Counted from the stretch's first letter, positions 8,973 through 18,558 are shown. The stretch: 64,000 bases of DNA from Verrucomicrobiales bacterium (GCA_024233305.1 JACKPV010000033.1:151167-215166); one strand, 5' to 3'. Translations and numbers: made by a program. Notes: a model not told the origin generated them from the sequence alone.

Positions 8973-9350
8973 TCGGGAATCCAGCGACCAGTGAACGATC
9001 CAGTAAGACCGATATCGCCGCCCGCCGTTCCGGCCGCGGCCGCCCGCTGATTCCGTTCCCCGATCCCCGCCACCTCGGGTCGACGCCGGCGCGGGTGATC
9101 ACTTGGGATGCTGGTCGTCACGCAGCTGACCATAGGCACGAGGGGAGCGCGCGGCAAGGAGACCTTCGAGTTCACGAGAACTCCGTCGGACGGGAAGCAG
9201 CAATGCGGATGCCCGGCGGGCGGGCGGCCCGGGGATCCGGTGGCAAGCCAGGACGAAATCAGTGCCGCCCCGCCATCCCGTGCGGGGTGGCCCCGGAAAC
9301 GAGGCCGCTTCGTTCTCGACACCCTGCGGTTCAGCCGCTAAAGGGGCGCC
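8973..9350. other. Intergenic region, no gene recognised
   Basis: 378 bp between divergently transcribed genes. Only short overlapping frames without family resemblance are present. A CGCTAA box 9-14 nt before the GTG at 9351 could be part of a promoter. Confidence 0.5.
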
Positions 9351-10178
9351 GTGCTTGCGCCGGACCGGATCCTCGTGGCGGTGGCGGCCGCCTTGTTCAT
9401 CGGCATCTCGAAGGCCGGATTCGGCGGTGGGCTCGGCATGTTGACCACGCCGCTGTGCGTGCTGGCGTTCGGCGCCAAGGACGCCATCGGCATCCTCCTC
9501 CCGCTGCTCTGCGCCGGCGACCTGTTCTCCCTCGTGCACTACTGGGGAAAATGGAAGGTCGAAAACCTGAAATACCTGCTGCCCGGCGTCGTGCTCGGGG
9601 TCGTGATCGGCATCTGGCTGATCGCGCGCTTCGCCAACCGCGGCTCCTCGCGCGAGCTGAACCTGGTCATCGGCTTGCTGGCCGTGGCCTTCGTCGCCTT
9701 CCAGGTCTTCAAGTCCGCCATCTTCCGGGCCGAGGGAGAATTCGAGCCGAATCACCGGATCGGGCTGCCCTTCGGGCTGGGCACCGGCATCACCTCGACC
9801 TTCGCCCATGGCGCCGGCCCGGTGGTCAGCATGTTCCTCATCCCGCAGAATCTGTCGAAGACGCTCTTCGTGGGCACCAACGTGCTGATCTTCACCTGGG
9901 TGAACTGGATCAAGGTCCCCTTCTTCTGTCTCGATCAGAGCGTGCTCAATGTCGCCTGGCTGCCCGCGGAATCTCTCATCAACCTGCGGACCTTGAAGAC
10001 CAGCGCCCTGCTCCTGCCGCTCGTGCCGCTGGGGGTATGGATGGGGGTGCGGCTGAACCGTCGCTTCTCGGAGACGTGGTTCACCCGCTTCATCTTCCTC
10101 TCCCTGTTCCTGGCCGGGCTGCAGTTGATCTTCAACTTCGACCTCGCCGGCTGGTTCGGCGCCCACCGGACCCGCTGA
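9351..10178 (+). CDS. TauE/SafE family sulfite exporter-like permease
   Basis: 275 residues starting at GTG. Mostly hydrophobic, with about seven to eight predicted membrane spans (e.g. ILVAVAAALFIGIS, YLLPGVVLGVVIGIWLI, LNLVIGLLAVAFVAFQVF, FIFLSLFLAGLQLIF). The family features SKAGFGGGLGMLTTPL near the N terminus and GLGTGITSTFAHGAGPVVSMFLIPQ at the centre are clear. Members export sulfite, sulfoacetate or related anions. Here it could dispose of sulfate or sulfite made by the nearby sulfatase, but that link is only positional. Length is normal for the family. It converges with the fucosidase gene. Confidence 0.9.
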   Translation: MLAPDRILVAVAAALFIGISKAGFGGGLGMLTTPLCVLAFGAKDAIGILLPLLCAGDLFSLVHYWGKWKVENLKYLLPGVVLGVVIGIWLIARFANRGSSRELNLVIGLLAVAFVAFQVFKSAIFRAEGEFEPNHRIGLPFGLGTGITSTFAHGAGPVVSMFLIPQNLSKTLFVGTNVLIFTWVNWIKVPFFCLDQSVLNVAWLPAESLINLRTLKTSALLLPLVPLGVWMGVRLNRRFSETWFTRFIFLSLFLAGLQLIFNFDLAGWFGAHRTR

Positions 10179-10215
10179 GCCGCAGCGATCCCCGCCGGGA
10201 AACGTCGCGCCGGCC

Positions 10216-11592
10216 TCAGCGCAATTCGACCCGGATCACACTGCAAACCGGATCGGGCAGTGCCGCCGGCAGCGAAATGACCGTCCCCGTCGCCATCCGC
10301 TCGCAGTTCAATGACTCCGTCGCCCCCAGGAAACGAGCGGATTGAACCGCCCGGGGCAGGTGGATCCGACCGTCCGCGGGCCGATCAAACACGTGGAGGA
10401 AGAGCAGCCCGTCCTTCGCGGTGACCCGGCCGTCGAAGCCCGGTTCGGCAAGCGGACTCGCCGTGGTCCCGTAGATCGCCTCGCCGTTGACGCGCATCCA
10501 CGCGCCGATGGCCGCCATCCGTTCGACGCTTTCCGGCGGGATCGAACCGTCCGCCTTGGGCCCGACGTTCAACAGGTAGTTGCCGCCCTTCGAGGCGATG
10601 TCGACCAGATGCCGGATCAGTTGTTCCGCGCTCTTCCAGGCATCGTCGTGATCCGAGTAACCCCAGGAGGTGTTCATGGTCATGCAGGCTTCCCAGTCCA
10701 CTCCGGGGATGCCGGTCGAAGGCACCGTCTGCTCGGGCGTGGTGAAGTCACCCTCGGTGGGTTTCCAGGTCTTCAACCGGTCGACCGAGTCCTCCTTCTC
10801 GATGTGGGGAATCCGGTAGAGGCGGTTGTTCATGATGATGTCGGGTTGGTGGTTCTTCACCATCCGCACGAGGGCGTCCGCCCTCCAGAACTCCCCCTCG
10901 GCGCCGGGTTTCGAGTAATCCCACCACAACACATCGACGGTTCCGTAGTTCGAGACCAACTCGCGCACCTGACCGTGCAGGTAGTCGAGATAGAGCGAGT
11001 GATCGCGCGGTCCGTTCGGGAACGACCGCCCCGCCAGTGGGTGCGGCAAACCCTCCGCCGCCGCGTAGTCGTACTGCGGATGATGCCAGTCGATCACCGA
11101 ATGGTAGAAGCCCACCCGCAGCCCCTCCGCGCGCAGGGCATCGACAATCTCCCGAACCAGGTCGCGGCCGGTGACGTCGCCGGCGTCGTAGTCGGTGGTG
11201 GCGGATTGGTGCAGGGCGAACCCGTCGTGATGCTTGCTCGTGAACACGACGTATTTGCAGCCGGCCTGCTTCGCCACGCGCGCCCATTCCCGGGCGAAAC
11301 CGGGTTTTGGCTGAAAGCGCGGGATGGCTTCGTGGGCGTATTCGTAGGTGTCGGCCTTCACCCGCTGCTGAATCCACTCCATCCCGCCGCGGGTCCCCAC
11401 CGCCTTGCCCTGCCACGTTCCCGCCAGGCCCGAGTAAAGCCCCCAATGCACGAACATCCCGAACCGGGCTTCACGCCACCACGCCATGCGGGCCTCACGC
11501 GCCGCCGTGGCTTCCGGCGGCAGGCCGGCAACTGCGGTGAGGGCAAGCAATGCGGAGAGACCCAGCCGGAGGAGTGCCTGTCGTGCGTTCAT
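10216..11592 (-). CDS. Alpha-L-fucosidase, GH29, exported
   Basis: 458 residues with a signal peptide (LLRLGLSALLALTAVAGL). GH29 landmarks: WWREARFGMFVHWGLYS at about 38-54, YVVFTSKHHDGFALH, and VDVLWWDYS near residue 220-227, whose Asp is the expected catalytic nucleophile. ASKGGNYLLNVGPKADGSIP closes the catalytic barrel. A short C-terminal beta domain follows (GLLFLHVFDRPADG). The enzyme removes alpha-L-fucose by a retaining mechanism, probably in the periplasm. Together with the sulfatase and the propeller protein it suggests use of sulfated fucose-containing polysaccharide (inference). Confidence 0.95.
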   Translation of the reverse strand: MNARQALLRLGLSALLALTAVAGLPPEATAAREARMAWWREARFGMFVHWGLYSGLAGTWQGKAVGTRGGMEWIQQRVKADTYEYAHEAIPRFQPKPGFAREWARVAKQAGCKYVVFTSKHHDGFALHQSATTDYDAGDVTGRDLVREIVDALRAEGLRVGFYHSVIDWHHPQYDYAAAEGLPHPLAGRSFPNGPRDHSLYLDYLHGQVRELVSNYGTVDVLWWDYSKPGAEGEFWRADALVRMVKNHQPDIIMNNRLYRIPHIEKEDSVDRLKTWKPTEGDFTTPEQTVPSTGIPGVDWEACMTMNTSWGYSDHDDAWKSAEQLIRHLVDIASKGGNYLLNVGPKADGSIPPESVERMAAIGAWMRVNGEAIYGTTASPLAEPGFDGRVTAKDGLLFLHVFDRPADGRIHLPRAVQSARFLGATESLNCERMATGTVISLPAALPDPVCSVIRVELR

Positions 11593-11832
11593 GCCGCGAG
11601 TCTGGGCCGGTCATTCCGCGCCGGCAAGGCGGAGTTTCACCGGCAATCGCGGGGAACTGGTCGTCAGGGGGCATGCTTGGGCAAAAGGGACGATAGGGAC
11701 GCGCAAGGACGAAAGGGGCGCGGCGTGAGTTCGACTGGACGACCAAGAATCAGGCAAAGCCGTCCCGTGGAACCAACGGGCGGTTTTGTTCATCGGCTTG
11801 CATAAACGGTTTTCGGCGGCGGCAATGCGCCT

Positions 11833-11838
11833 TAGTCT
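11833..11838 (+). promoter_or_regulatory. Putative -10 box of the CotH-protein gene (leaderless)
   Basis: TAGTCT ends 6 nt before the ATG at 11845; no Shine-Dalgarno lies between. The same arrangement recurs before 18651 (TACACT), 22288 (TAGCTT), 37116 (TACGCT), 40425 (TAGGCT), and on the minus strand before 33149 and 57453. The -35 match here is weak (TTTTCG). Confidence 0.45.
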
Positions 11839-11844
11839 GGACTC

Positions 11845-14800
11845 ATGACGCCGCATGCACGCATCGCCGCCTCCGCGGGCCGGCGAGTTCGCTGGCGCGC
11901 GCCCCGGGGGCTCCGCTGTCTCGGAGCCCTCGCGCTGGCCGCGGCATTGCACGCTGCTCCGGTGATCAGTGAGTTCTGCGCCTCCAACCAACGTGCGTTG
12001 GCGGACGGTTTCGGAGATTTCCCGGACTGGATCGAGGTCCACAATCCCGATGTCACGCCCGTCTCACTGGCCGGCTTCCACCTCACCGATGACCCGGGGA
12101 ATCTGACCCGCTGGCGGATCCCGGACATCAGCCTGCCGGCGGGTGGGTTCCTTGTGTTCTTCGCCTCGGGACGCGATGTCCGGGATCCCGCGGGCGACTG
12201 GCATACGAGTTTCCGCCTGGATGCCGACGGCGAATACCTGGCCCTGGTGGCCCCGGACGGCGCGACCGTGCTGAGCGCTTTCGGCACGGGGACCGCGGAT
12301 TATCCGCCGCAATACGAGGACATCAGTTATGGCCGGCGCGAGCGAAGCACGACCACCGATCTCATCCGTGACGATTTTCCGGCGCGTTTATGGGTGCCGG
12401 ACGATGATCGATGGCAACAGGCCTGGACGGGAGGCACGCCGGCTTTCAACGATTCCACGTGGTTCCGGGTGGAGGCGGCCATCGGCTACGATCTGGGAAC
12501 GGATCCGGGCATAACGGCGCCCCGGCTTTACTGGCCGCTCGACACCGCGAGCCGCGGTCGCACTCCCGACCTGGCCGGTGACCTGCCTGGTACGGTCATT
12601 GATGCCACCCTCACCGCGGGACGAATGGGCAACGCCCTGCATTTCGACGGCGAGGACGACCACGTGTTGCTCGACGCCTTCCTGCCATTGCAGGCGCCGG
12701 ACGCGTTCACGGTCTCGCTTTGGTTCAACCGTCATGCCGACCACGCGGGCGAGGCCTCGGACAGCAACCACGCCGTGAACAACGTGCTCCTGGCCCACTC
12801 CTCGAATGCCGTGAACGACAACCTCGAGATCGGCAGCGAAGGCGGGTTTCTCGAATTCTACTTCGACACGGTCGAACTGGACGGCCCCTCACCCAGCCTC
12901 CGGGTCGCCGCGGGATTGCAGAACGATCGCTGGTATCATCTGGCCTTCACCTATGACCGAAACGCCGCGAGTGAAGTCCGGGTCTACCTGGACGGCGAGT
13001 TGCTGGCGGAACAGGCCGGTTGGGGCGGCGCCTTCGATGTCAGCACGGCTCCGCTCACGCTTGGCTTGGCGCGGCCGGATCGGGAGTTGTGGGCGGATTT
13101 CGAGGGGGACATGGACGAGGTGGCGATCTGGGATCGCGCCCTCCCGCCAGCACACGTGCGGGCGCTGGCCCGGGGCGCCTCACCCCTTTCCCTCAACGGA
13201 TTCGGAAGCCGGATCCGTTCCGACGTGGAGGCGGTCCTGCACGGCGTGAACAGCAGCGCCTACCTCCGCATTCCGTTCACCGTCGACGATGCAACCGGGT
13301 GGGCTCGTCTGGATCTGGAAATGCAATATGACGCGGGTTTCGTCGCTTACCTCAACGGGCTGGAGATCGCGCGGAACAACGCGCCCGCGGCGCCGGGTTG
13401 GTCGGGCGTGGCGCCCGCCGAACGTGCGGATCTCGACGCGGTGCAATGGGCACGCTTCCCGCTCGCGCTGCCGCCGAACCTGCTGCGTACCGGCGAGAAC
13501 CTGCTGGCGATCCACGGATTGAACAGCGCGCCGGACGACGAGGATTTCCTTCTGGCCGTTCGTTTGGTGGCAACCGATGTCGGTGAACCGGAACCGGTCT
13601 ACTTCGCCCGCCCCACTCCCGGCGGCCCGAACACCGATGGCCTCCTGGGCTTTGTGCGTCCGGTCGGATTCAGCGTGCCGCGGGGATTCTATGAGGAGCC
13701 CTTCAGCGTGAGGCTGGCCACCAGCACTCCTGACGCGGAGATCTACTTCACAACGGACGGAAGCGAACCGGGCCCCGCAAACGGGACACGGTACACGGCG
13801 CCCGTGACGATCACCACGACCACGGTGCTTCAGGCCGCCGCCTTCAAGCCCGAACACGCGCCCGCCTCTGCGGTGGCGCACACCTACCTTTTCCTCGACG
13901 ACGTGCTGCGGCAGCCAGCCGATCCCTCGGGCTTTCCCGGCACCTGGACCACCCAGGACGCGGACTATGCGATGGACGCCCGGATCGTGGACGACCCGCG
14001 CTACGGTCCGTTGATCAAGGAAGCCCTGCGCAGCCACCCGACCCTTTCCCTGGCGCTCGACGTTGATGATCTGTTCGATCCCGTCACCGGCATCTACTCG
14101 AACTCACTCGAACAGGGCGATCTCTGGGAACGTCAGGTGTCGGTCGAACTCTTCGATTTCCCGCACGGACAGACGACCCAGTTGCTGGCGGGTCTGCGCA
14201 TGCAGGGCAATGCGAGTCGCGCCTACACCCGGCCAAAACACAACATGCGCCTCGCTTTCCGCCGGAGCTACGGCGCTGGCTCGCTCCATTTCCCGGTGTT
14301 CCCCGGCCGTCCGGCCAACGACTTCAACAACCTGATCCTGCGCGGTCAAAACGGGGATTCCTGGATCCACCCGAGCGCCAACCAACGGGAACGCGCTCAA
14401 TATATCCGCGATCAGTGGCACCGCGATGTTCAGGTGGCGATGGGCCACCAAACCCTCAACCAGGGGCACGTCCATCTCTACATCAACGGCCTCTATTGGG
14501 GCTTCTACCACATCTTCGACCGGGCCGAGGCCGAGTTCATGGCGGAGAATTACGGCGGCGACGAAACGGACTACGACGTCGTGCAGGACTACAATCGCCT
14601 GGCCGGCCAGGTCGAGGCAATCGACGGCGACCTCGAAGCTTGGGACGCCATGATGGTCCTGGCACAATCGGATCCCGCCAACCCGGCGACGTTCGCCGCG
14701 CTTGAGGAATACGTGGATTTCGCCAACCTGGTGGATTACCTCCTGCTCAACTTCTACTCGGGCAACACCGACTGGGACGGCAGCAACTGGCGGGCCGGAC

Positions 14801-17403
14801 GCCGCCGGGAACCGGGCGCTGGCTGGCAGTTCTTCGCCTGGGATTCCGAACGCACCATCGGGGATTCCGGCCAGGCCAGCCTCGTCACCGGCACCGACGT
14901 CACGGACCGCAACGTCGCCAACCGCGCCACCGGACTGCATCACATCCTCCGCGCCAATCCCGAGTACCGCCTCTTCTTCGCCGACCGCATCCAGCGGCAT
15001 TGCTTCGAGAAGGGCATCCTCACACCCGAACGGGCGGCCGCGAGTTGGATGGCGCGGGTCGACGAAATCCGGATGCCGCTCATCGCCGAGGCCGCCCGCT
15101 GGGGGGATGCCCACCGGCCCTCCGAACCTTACGATCCCGAGGACGAATGGATGACGGAGGTGAACGCGCTGAGGACCCGCTACTTCCCCGTCCGCACTGG
15201 CATCGTGGTGCAACAACTCCGGAACGACGGCCTCTTTCCGGACCTCGCCCCGCCGGACGTCGACGATCCGGGCGGTCCAGTGCCGGTCGGTTACCGGCTC
15301 ACTTTGACGCCTCCCCCGGGCACGCGCGTGGCCGTGTTCTTTACGACCGACGGCTCGGACCCGCGCCTGACGGGCGGGAACGTCGCGCCCACCGCGCATC
15401 AGGGCAACGAGTGGATGTTGCTCGGAAGCACCGTGTTGAAAGCGCGGGCCAAGTCTGGCGACACCTGGAGCCCGTTGATCGAACGGACCATCGCGGTGTC
15501 GGCCACCGATCGTTTCGATTTCGTCCGCGCCGCCGGCAGTGGGGAACCGCGCGGAGTGCTGTGTTTCTTCACGCGCCCCGTGGATGCGGCCTCCGCTCTC
15601 GTCCCTGCCAACTACGTTGCGAGCGGTCAACCGCTGAGCATTCGTGCCGCCCGGCTGTTGGACGAACGCACGGTCTTGCTCGAGGTGGATGAGTATGCGC
15701 CGCTTCCTTTCAGCATCCGGATTGATGGCGTGGGCGAACGGGATGGGGAACAGGTGCTCCATGACGCCGAGCAACCGGTGGATCTGGGGACCATTCCGTT
15801 GGCGCAGTTCGAGGCGCTGTCATGGCTGAGCGAACCCGTCGATGCCACTCTGGTTGAAGGTCAGCCCTGGCACTGGACGGCAGACGTCGCGGGCACGCCA
15901 ACGGAGGCCATTCGGATACGCTGGTTCCGGGACGGTGTCGCCTTGCCCGTGAGCGGCAACCCCTGGAATCTCGGGGTGGTTTCTGGCACCGACGATGGCA
16001 TGTCGGTACACGCGGAGGCGTTCTTTGCCAACGGGGTCTTCGAGCGCCTTCAAAGCCGCATCGCGCGGCTTCGCGTGCTGCCGGACCGCCTGCCGCCGCA
16101 GGTCGTCGGACTGCGGGCCAAGCTCGGCCTCGATGAAATCGACCTCGACTTCCACGAACCGGTGGATCCCGCATCGGCCCTCGCTCCGGGCACTTTCCGC
16201 GTGCCCGGGCTGGCCCTTCAAGCCATCTCCCTCGGCGCGGACGGACTTTCCGCGAGCCTCCGAACCGGCCCACTTGCCGCCGCGCGCGAGTATCTGCTCG
16301 AAATCCGCGGTCTCACCGACCGCGCCGCCGTGCCGAACGCCCTGGATGCCTCCATCCCTTTCCAGGCCGGGCCGCCCGGTTACACCGCCACCGTGCTGGC
16401 CGACCAACCTGTGCGCTACTGGCGCTTCGAGGAAACGGACGGTCCCACGGTTTGGTCGGAAGCTTCCGGCCTGGACCCGATCAGCGCGACTGGTGGGCAG
16501 ATGGTGGGAGCTGTGTCGACGGACCAGCCAAGCTTGCTCACGGCGGATCCCACCGGGGCTTCGCTCCATTTCGATGGCGCGCCGGCCCAACGCATCGATT
16601 TGGCCAACGGCGCCGACCTGAACATCACCGCGGCCCCTTGGCCGGAGAAGACGGTCGAAGTCTGGTTCCGGGCGGAACGTCTGCCCGGCATCGTCGGGGG
16701 CGTTCCGGAAGTCGCGACGCTTTATGAACAAGGCGCGGAAACCCGCGGGCTCGGTTTGTACCTTTACGGCGCCGAGACAGTCGCCACACCGCAGCGCGCG
16801 GTCTTGGTGTGGTTCGCCTACAACAACACCGCCTCGGACGGCCCGGGTGACGGCTGGGGACCGGCCTTCGGCAACGCCGTCCATACCCGCTTCCCGGTGG
16901 CCGTCGATACGATCCATCACGTGGTCGCTGTGATGGCGGGCGATCCCACCGATGCCCTGGCGGGTTCCCTGCGGCTCTACCTTGATGGGCAATTGAAGGA
17001 CACAGCGATCGGCGTGGGGCAGCTTTACGCGCACAGCGGCGACGTGCGCCTCGCCCACGGGAACTTCCTTCGCCACGACAATCGTTCGGGCGACACCGGC
17101 TATTTCACCGGTTGGCTCGACGAACTCGCGCTCTACAACACGGCGCTCGAAGCCGACCGCATCGCGGCGCATTGGGCGGCGGGCACACGTGAGCCCGTCG
17201 GCTCCCGATTCCGCCCATTCGTCCAAGTTGCCCGGATGAGCGGCCACCTGGTCCTTGAGTTCAACGGAATCTTACAGCACGCCCCGTCGGTTTTGGGGCC
17301 CTGGACGGACCTCAGCTCGCAAAGCCCGCGGGTCGAGGTGCTTCCCGGCCAGCCCGCCCGCCCTGCACGGTTCCTGCGCGCACGACTGCCATCCGAACCG
17401 TGA
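11845..17403 (+). CDS. Giant exported lamin-tail / LamG / CotH-kinase protein
   Basis: 1852 residues. Domain order by recognisable motifs: signal peptide (LGALALAAALHA, about 28-39); lamin-tail domain (VISEFCASNQRALADGFGDF, then DWIEVHNPDVTPVSLAGFHL) about 40-150; LamG/concanavalin (MGNALHFDGEDDHVLLDAF) about 255-440; chitobiase C-terminal-like module (IYFTTDGSEPGPANGTRYT) near 635; CotH kinase-like domain about 700-1120 (GLRMQGNASRAYTRPKHNMR near 783, YINGLYWGFYHIFDRAEAEF, FFAWDSERTIGD near 1000); a second TTDGSDP module near 1162; a second LamG (VRYWRFEETDG, LHFDGAPAQRIDLANGADLN) about 1512-1780. CotH proteins are secreted or spore-associated kinases; in Verrucomicrobiota they occur in very large surface proteins of unknown substrate. 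Monocistronic, with a leaderless-type start. Confidence 0.9.
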   Translation: MTPHARIAASAGRRVRWRAPRGLRCLGALALAAALHAAPVISEFCASNQRALADGFGDFPDWIEVHNPDVTPVSLAGFHLTDDPGNLTRWRIPDISLPAGGFLVFFASGRDVRDPAGDWHTSFRLDADGEYLALVAPDGATVLSAFGTGTADYPPQYEDISYGRRERSTTTDLIRDDFPARLWVPDDDRWQQAWTGGTPAFNDSTWFRVEAAIGYDLGTDPGITAPRLYWPLDTASRGRTPDLAGDLPGTVIDATLTAGRMGNALHFDGEDDHVLLDAFLPLQAPDAFTVSLWFNRHADHAGEASDSNHAVNNVLLAHSSNAVNDNLEIGSEGGFLEFYFDTVELDGPSPSLRVAAGLQNDRWYHLAFTYDRNAASEVRVYLDGELLAEQAGWGGAFDVSTAPLTLGLARPDRELWADFEGDMDEVAIWDRALPPAHVRALARGASPLSLNGFGSRIRSDVEAVLHGVNSSAYLRIPFTVDDATGWARLDLEMQYDAGFVAYLNGLEIARNNAPAAPGWSGVAPAERADLDAVQWARFPLALPPNLLRTGENLLAIHGLNSAPDDEDFLLAVRLVATDVGEPEPVYFARPTPGGPNTDGLLGFVRPVGFSVPRGFYEEPFSVRLATSTPDAEIYFTTDGSEPGPANGTRYTAPVTITTTTVLQAAAFKPEHAPASAVAHTYLFLDDVLRQPADPSGFPGTWTTQDADYAMDARIVDDPRYGPLIKEALRSHPTLSLALDVDDLFDPVTGIYSNSLEQGDLWERQVSVELFDFPHGQTTQLLAGLRMQGNASRAYTRPKHNMRLAFRRSYGAGSLHFPVFPGRPANDFNNLILRGQNGDSWIHPSANQRERAQYIRDQWHRDVQVAMGHQTLNQGHVHLYINGLYWGFYHIFDRAEAEFMAENYGGDETDYDVVQDYNRLAGQVEAIDGDLEAWDAMMVLAQSDPANPATFAALEEYVDFANLVDYLLLNFYSGNTDWDGSNWRAGRRREPGAGWQFFAWDSERTIGDSGQASLVTGTDVTDRNVANRATGLHHILRANPEYRLFFADRIQRHCFEKGILTPERAAASWMARVDEIRMPLIAEAARWGDAHRPSEPYDPEDEWMTEVNALRTRYFPVRTGIVVQQLRNDGLFPDLAPPDVDDPGGPVPVGYRLTLTPPPGTRVAVFFTTDGSDPRLTGGNVAPTAHQGNEWMLLGSTVLKARAKSGDTWSPLIERTIAVSATDRFDFVRAAGSGEPRGVLCFFTRPVDAASALVPANYVASGQPLSIRAARLLDERTVLLEVDEYAPLPFSIRIDGVGERDGEQVLHDAEQPVDLGTIPLAQFEALSWLSEPVDATLVEGQPWHWTADVAGTPTEAIRIRWFRDGVALPVSGNPWNLGVVSGTDDGMSVHAEAFFANGVFERLQSRIARLRVLPDRLPPQVVGLRAKLGLDEIDLDFHEPVDPASALAPGTFRVPGLALQAISLGADGLSASLRTGPLAAAREYLLEIRGLTDRAAVPNALDASIPFQAGPPGYTATVLADQPVRYWRFEETDGPTVWSEASGLDPISATGGQMVGAVSTDQPSLLTADPTGASLHFDGAPAQRIDLANGADLNITAAPWPEKTVEVWFRAERLPGIVGGVPEVATLYEQGAETRGLGLYLYGAETVATPQRAVLVWFAYNNTASDGPGDGWGPAFGNAVHTRFPVAVDTIHHVVAVMAGDPTDALAGSLRLYLDGQLKDTAIGVGQLYAHSGDVRLAHGNFLRHDNRSGDTGYFTGWLDELALYNTALEADRIAAHWAAGTREPVGSRFRPFVQVARMSGHLVLEFNGILQHAPSVLGPWTDLSSQSPRVEVLPGQPARPARFLRARLPSEP

Positions 17404-17569
17404 GCCCACGCCCCGACGCCACGGGCAAGCGGTGCGCCCTCCCCACGACGGCGCCGACGCCTCCGTGCCACAATCCGCCCGCATCCTGACTGCTTCGGCG
17501 CAGCTCGGCGCCGGACGTCTCCTCTCCTTCATTCCCCTCAGCAGACAAGCGCCCGGTAGCCAAAGCCTC

Positions 17570-17764
17570 AGCCGTATCGATTCAACACGGGGTAGCCGCC
17601 GACGTGTAGTCGGCGCTGAAATCCAAGGGCTTACGAGGTCTCGCCGGTTCCGACCGGCAGTCACGTTTTGGTGAATCATCGCGCCAAGCGGCAAGGGACC
17701 GTATCCCAGCTGAATCATGCGCCGACTGCACGTCGGCGGCTACGAGTTACTGAATCGTTACGGC
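17570..17764 (-). repeat. Long palindromic repeat S, copy 2
   Basis: Same element as at 1670 in inverted orientation: hairpin modules GTAGCCGCCGACGTGTAGTC at the left and GCCGACTGCACGTCGGCGGC at the right, with CCAAGGGCTTACGAGGTCTC and TGAATCATCGCGCC internally. It is the first unit of an S-R-S chain running to 18160. Confidence 0.8.
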
Positions 17765-17766
17765 TC

Positions 17767-17963
17767 AGCCGTATCGATTCAGTCAATGGACCGCGGATGG
17801 GCACGGATGCCACGGATGGGGCGCGGCGCTGCCGCCATGGCAGAGAAGCCGGGAAACCTCACTAAATGGTGAGCCCGAACCCAGGGCGCGCGATTCTGGT
17901 TTCCCTCAATATCAGTGCCCATCCGCGCCCATCCGTGGTGAATCCCACTGCATGGTTACGGCT
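17767..17963 (-). repeat. Long palindromic repeat R, copy 2
   Basis: 197 bp, inverted relative to copy 1. It begins at the same AGCCGTATCGATTCAGT end and finishes at GCATGGTTACGGCT. Close to copies 3 and 4 (31921, 33216), differing by a few substitutions such as GGCAGAG versus GGCGGAG. Confidence 0.85.
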
Positions 17964-17965
17964 CA

Positions 17966-18160
17966 GCCGTAACGATTCAGTGAGTCGTAGCCGCCGGCGT
18001 GCAGTCGGCGCATGATTCAGCTGGGATAGGGCTGCCTGCCGCCGAGGGCGACGATTCACCGAAAGGTGACTGCTGATCGGAATCGGCGAGACCGCGTAAG
18101 CGCTTGGATTTCAGCGCCGACTACACGTCGGCGGCTACCCCGTGTTGAATCGATACGGCT
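17966..18160 (+). repeat. Long palindromic repeat S, copy 3
   Basis: Third unit of the chain. GTAGCCGCCGGCGTGCAGTC and GCCGACTACACGTCGGCGGC mark the two hairpin modules. It is in the orientation of copy 1 and opposite to copy 2, so copies 2 and 3 flank R copy 2 as an inverted pair. Confidence 0.8.
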
Positions 18161-18322
18161 CAGAGGTACGAGGAGCTGCTCGCTTTGGCCACCAACTCGT
18201 TGTGGAACAGTCTGGAAGGGCCGGAGGATTAGCCACCTCGTTTCGCGAGGGTTTTCTTTCCGGTAGCCGCTGCGATGGGGAGGGACTGGACCCGGCGGCG
18301 GAGGGCAGCGATGCGGGGCGCG

Positions 18323-18364
18323 GAAGGCGACCGAAGGTCCCGTATCGAGCCGCCAGGCGGTCAT
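18323..18364 (-). pseudogene. Remnant N terminus of a VapC-type PIN toxin
   Basis: The ATG at 18364 overlaps the stop of the antitoxin-like frame in the usual ATGA manner and encodes MTAWRLDTGPSVAF. This resembles the opening strand of PIN-domain toxins (typically with xxLLDTGPLVAxL). After these 14 residues the frame becomes Pro/Arg-rich with no PIN features, so the toxin body, including its later acidic residues, is gone. Short piece, so the assignment is tentative. Confidence 0.4.
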
Positions 18365-18558
18365 CGTCCGAAACCCCTCAAGTGCTGTTTGTTTCGGGCC
18401 AGGTCGCCTGAACTGTTCTGCACACCGCCGCACAGGTCGGCTGCCAAATCGAGTGCCGACTGGCGCTGGCATGGCTGGTGTTCCTGAAGAATCAGCCGGA
18501 CCAGGGTGGACTTCGGTTGACCGGCCCGCTGGGCCTCGGCCTCGAGCCAACCCAGCAA
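18361..18558 (-). pseudogene. CopG/RHH antitoxin-like frame (VapB type), 5' end degenerate
   Basis: The frame reads RTIKLPESLLGWLEAEAQRA from about 18582, then GQPKSTLVRLILQEHQ, and ends DLARNKQHLRGFGR. This resembles ribbon-helix-helix antitoxins paired with PIN toxins, whose C termini commonly end in similar NKKxLxGFGR sequences. No ATG or GTG precedes the RHH strand: the frame is closed by a TGA close to the ispH start and only TTG at 18558 is available. The start was probably lost. Together with the VapC stub it marks a decayed toxin-antitoxin module squeezed between a repeat chain and ispH. Confidence 0.5.

Noticed and set aside
8969..9322. 117-codon minus-strand frame upstream of the AAA ATPase
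   Set aside because: No homology signal, no start context, and overlaps the ATPase start.
14104..15774. 556-codon minus-strand frame
   Set aside because: Antisense to the CotH protein; no recognisable domain.
18056..18550. 164-codon minus-strand frame
   Set aside because: Runs through antitoxin, toxin stub and S repeat; only the 14-codon PIN start is meaningful.
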